A stretch of DNA of 64,000 nt from assembly GCA_964437365.1 (NCBI GenBank), contig CAYTGM010000003.1, positions 124,001 to 188,000 of the forward strand. Reading direction: 5' to 3'. This document shows, in pieces, positions 61,449 through 64,000 of the stretch; within the stretch, counting starts at the first letter, position 1, and the number at the start of each line of letters is the position of its first letter. A program made the translations under genes and the position numbers. The stretch is from CAYTGM01 sp964437365 (GTDB taxonomy: Bacteria; Sumerlaeota; Sumerlaeia; SLMS01). The notes beneath the pieces were generated by a model. The model saw nothing but the letters and a program-made list of their open reading frames with translations, did not search any database and was not told the origin of the DNA.

Positions 61449-62893
61449 CAGCTATTGCTTAAATCTCCTTTTTCAAATTCGTGACTGTCACACAAGCCTG
61501 TGCGCGCCTCTGAGCGGAGTTCTTTCAAGCGCCTGATGACTTCCTCAAGTTGAAGAGTTCGTGAGCCTTTAATGATCAAGACATCGTCTTTCTCCAACTT
61601 ATGATGAAGAAAATCAGCTATTTCTTCTTTGTTCTCGAAATGGCGTGTTGCTATACCCTGGCTCTCTGCGGCCTCTTCGGTTGCTCGTACCATTTCGCCG
61701 TAGGTAAGAAGATAATCAATCTTCGCCTCAGCGACAGCTTCTCCAACTTGTCTGTGATACTTTTCCGACAAATCTCCAAGCTCATGCATATCTCCAATAA
61801 CAGCCAGTCGACGGTTCATCTGGTTGAGGTCGTTTAATGATCTCAAACTTGTGATCGTTGCGTCCGGTGAAGAATTATAGCAGTCGGAAATAATCAGGCT
61901 TCCATCAAGCCATTCTGTGTTGGCTCGCATTGAGGGTGCAACGAACCGCTCCAGACGCTCGGCAATCGAGTTGGGGTCTACACCAATAATTGCTGCGCCC
62001 GCTGCTGCAGCGAGAGCATTTGAAACCTGGTAGCGACCAAAAACCTTAAGAAGAATCTCATCTTCCCAGTCGAGTATACGAAGACGGAAGCGATACCCAT
62101 AGGGCTTTTCAAGTTTCAGGTTATTTGCCTGCACATCTGATTTTGAATTCTGGCCATAGGTAATAACCATGGAGGGTATATCAAAAGCTTCACTCATGAT
62201 CGCACAGTGAGGACAGTCCGCATTGATAACAGCGGTGCTGTCTTTAGGCATAGCTTCAAACAACTCCGCCTTCGCAGCTATGAGCTTCTCAACGCTGCCA
62301 AAGTTACCTATATGAGCATTTCCAACATTCGTAATGATTCCAATGTCAGGGCGCGCGATCTCTGCCAGCCTTGTCAATTCACCTGCCTGATTCATCCCTG
62401 TTTCTACAACAGCCAGACAATGTTCTTCTTTCAGTCGAAGAAGAGTCAGCGGAAGTCCAATCAGGTTATTGAGATTCCCTTGTGTAGCAAGGAGATCGAA
62501 ATCTTCCCGGCAGAGATAGGCGAGCATTTCTTTCGTGGTTGTCTTTCCCGCTGACCCTGTGAGCGCACAGACAGTCGGGTTAACTACATCCCGCCAGGCA
62601 CGCGCGATATCTCCGAGAGCCTGTGTTGTATCATCAACCTGAACGAAACATTTGTTCAAAGGAAAGTCGTCGGGTACTCTGTCCAGTTCGGTGACAACAC
62701 CCATGGCTCCTTTGTCTATCGCCTGAGAGAGGAAATTCTCTCCCCGAAAGTTCTTACCATTGAGCGCCACAAAAAGTTCATCATACTTGAGCGTTCTTGT
62801 GTCTGTGCAGAGCTTCAGAGCCACATCTTCGGGGTTTCCTATGCGGATGACTCCGCGCGTTGCTTCTGCGATTTCGAGAAGAGTTAAATTCAT
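61448..62893 (-). CDS. murF: UDP-N-acetylmuramoyl-tripeptide--D-alanyl-D-alanine ligase
   Basis: Adds D-Ala-D-Ala to the tripeptide precursor. 481 residues. N-terminal domain DTRTLKYDELFVALNGKNF, ATP loop LTGSAGKTTTKEML, central NVGNAHIGNFGS and a C-terminal domain with IISDCYNSSPDATITSL and VIGDMHELGDLSEKYH. The 4-bp overlap with murE shows coupled translation. About 20 extra residues at the C-terminus are Glu/Ser-rich. Confidence 0.96.
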   Translation of the reverse strand: MNLTLLEIAEATRGVIRIGNPEDVALKLCTDTRTLKYDELFVALNGKNFRGENFLSQAIDKGAMGVVTELDRVPDDFPLNKCFVQVDDTTQALGDIARAWRDVVNPTVCALTGSAGKTTTKEMLAYLCREDFDLLATQGNLNNLIGLPLTLLRLKEEHCLAVVETGMNQAGELTRLAEIARPDIGIITNVGNAHIGNFGSVEKLIAAKAELFEAMPKDSTAVINADCPHCAIMSEAFDIPSMVITYGQNSKSDVQANNLKLEKPYGYRFRLRILDWEDEILLKVFGRYQVSNALAAAAGAAIIGVDPNSIAERLERFVAPSMRANTEWLDGSLIISDCYNSSPDATITSLRSLNDLNQMNRRLAVIGDMHELGDLSEKYHRQVGEAVAEAKIDYLLTYGEMVRATEEAAESQGIATRHFENKEEIADFLHHKLEKDDVLIIKGSRTLQLEEVIRRLKELRSEARTGLCDSHEFEKGDLSNS

Positions 62894-64000
62894 AGGATCG
62901 GCTCCCTTGCTACACCGTTTCCAGGTTTGAAATTCAGTCTTTTCTTTTCCATGTCGCGAAGGTAATTCTCAGCGACCCGTCGGTCATCAAAGTGCCTGAA
63001 GACACCTTCAACTTCCTGATACTTCTCGTGACCTTTGCCAGCGATGAGGACCACATCACCATCACCGGCGAGACAAATCGCCTGCTGTATAGCCGCTTCC
63101 CTATCGTCGATCACCTCGTAGCGACTCGACTTCAGCGGAGTCTGCAGAAGCCCTTCCACGACACTACGCGAAATAACAGAAGGATCCTCAAACCTCGGAT
63201 TGTCTGTTGTCACAACAACATAGTCAGCAAGATTGCCTGCGTGCAGACCCATGATCGGACGTTTCCTCTTGTCGCGATCTCCACCACAGCCAAAAACAAC
63301 AATCAGTCGTCCCTGACAGAGCTTTCTGCATGTCCGAAGGGTTCTCTCCAAAGCATCCGGAGTATGCGCATAATCTACAATGACTGTAAAAGGCTGCCCT
63401 TCATCAACTTTCTCAAAACGCCCCGGTGTCGGATCAGCGACTTCAATCGCTGATACCAATTGAGTCCCTCCTACACCCAGACAGGTTGCAGCAGATGAAG
63501 CCGCAAGAATGTTAGATACGTTGAATTCCCCGATCAGTGGAGAACGAACGGGGTATGATTCTTTTCCTATCTGTAGTGTAAACTGAGTCCCAAACGGTGA
63601 ATAGACAATATCCGTCGCTTTCACGTGAGCTTCTGGGCGTCCCTGCATGCTAAAACCAAGGGAATCACCTTTGTACTCCTGATAGAATTCGGCAACATTC
63701 TCATCATCAAGGTTAAAACAACCCACTGAACCCTTGACCTGACTGACATATCTTCTCATCAGGTCAAACTTCACCTGTTTATAATTTTCAAAGGTACCAT
63801 GATAGTCGAGGTGATCCTGTGTGATGGCCAGAAGAACACCAATGCGTATAGAAAGCCCACCGATACGATCCTGATCGATCGCATGACTGCTGCATTCCAT
63901 GGCAACAGAATCAACGTTACTTGATTCCATTTCCTTGAAGATTTTTGCCAGCTCCAGAGGACCCGGGGTCGTCGTTCGAGTTTCTCGATGCTCACCCGCG
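62890..64000 (-). CDS. murE: UDP-N-acetylmuramyl-tripeptide synthetase, N-terminal part cut by window edge
   Basis: Adds the third residue (meso-diaminopimelate or lysine) to UDP-MurNAc-L-Ala-D-Glu. About 369 residues are visible; some 110 N-terminal residues, including the ATP loop, lie beyond the window. Seen are TRTTTPGPLELAKIF, AMECSSHAIDQDRIGGL, TQDHLDYHGTFENYKQVK, IVDYAHTPDALERTL and VFGCGGDRDKRKRPIMG. NPRFEDPSVI sits where the DNPR motif of DAP-adding MurE enzymes is found (TDNPRFEDP), which favours diaminopimelate. The frame runs open to the edge, so the ATG at 63930 is internal. Confidence 0.95.
   Translation of the reverse strand, partial: AGEHRETRTTTPGPLELAKIFKEMESSNVDSVAMECSSHAIDQDRIGGLSIRIGVLLAITQDHLDYHGTFENYKQVKFDLMRRYVSQVKGSVGCFNLDDENVAEFYQEYKGDSLGFSMQGRPEAHVKATDIVYSPFGTQFTLQIGKESYPVRSPLIGEFNVSNILAASSAATCLGVGGTQLVSAIEVADPTPGRFEKVDEGQPFTVIVDYAHTPDALERTLRTCRKLCQGRLIVVFGCGGDRDKRKRPIMGLHAGNLADYVVVTTDNPRFEDPSVISRSVVEGLLQTPLKSSRYEVIDDREAAIQQAICLAGDGDVVLIAGKGHEKYQEVEGVFRHFDDRRVAENYLRDMEKKRLNFKPGNGVAREPIL

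Overview
The window reads as chromosomal DNA of an uncultivated, peptidoglycan-bearing bacterium. It carries a large dcw (division and cell wall) cluster, a secreted TPR protein, a TPR protein kinase, large secreted beta-propeller and DUF4397 proteins, a GspG-like pseudopilin and an S55 (SpoIVB-type) peptidase. This mix recalls genomes of little-studied phyla such as Sumerlaeota or Hydrogenedentota and their PVC/FCB neighbours. That placement is inference from gene content; no rRNA or tRNA gene was seen to settle it. No CRISPR array, insertion sequence or prophage was recognised.

Layout. 1-1348 (-): almost complete class II DAHP synthase, first step of the shikimate pathway. 1632-4593 (+): exported TPR protein overlapping a Ycf46-like AAA+ ATPase. 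4601-10414 (-): six-gene Mrp cation/proton antiporter operon with MrpA and MrpB fused. 10415-11334: 920-bp gap with tandem repeats. 11335-12855 (+): carboxyltransferase subunit lacking its biotin domain. 12924-13817 (-): purU. 13957-19651 (+): DUF418 membrane protein, then a 1419-residue TPR protein ending in a Ser/Thr kinase. 19704-21634 (-): an anchored pseudopilin-like protein and the tRNA hydroxylase TrhO. 21798-22907 (+): GH172/DUF2961 lipoprotein, followed by a gap with two adjacent stem-loops. 23391-24942 (+): scpA-scpB. 24954-31910: secreted M14 carboxypeptidase, metallophosphoesterase/beta-propeller protein and TlpA-like thioredoxin protein. 32011-37505 (-): apparent operon of S55 peptidase, exported beta-propeller protein and PDZ/radical-SAM (DUF512) protein, divergent from miaA. 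38601-40655 (-): PAP2 phosphatase fused to a GT-C-like membrane domain. 41056-45348 (-): three separately transcribed exported proteins (propeller-like, PPC/cyanophycinase-like, GspG-like pseudopilin). 45581-48094 (+): phosphonate-type ABC importer of two genes, PhnD and a fused PhnC-PhnE. 48658-51666 (-): DUF4397-repeat exported protein. 51910-64000 (-): dcw cluster in the order murE-murF-mraY-murD-ftsW-murG-murC-murB-ftsQ-ftsA, which stops at ftsA with no ftsZ beside it.

How it fits together. The dcw genes make lipid II from UDP-MurNAc through MurE, MurF, MraY and MurG, and supply divisome proteins FtsW, FtsQ and FtsA. ScpAB, TrhO, MiaA, PurU and DAHP synthase are housekeeping. Exported proteins are numerous, and several of their genes have a stem-loop just after the stop codon. 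The most unusual points are domain architectures (PhnC-PhnE, PAP2-GT-C, TPR-kinase with the kinase last, biotin-less carboxyltransferase) and several unexplained inverted or tandem repeats in gaps. No defence or mobile system was seen.
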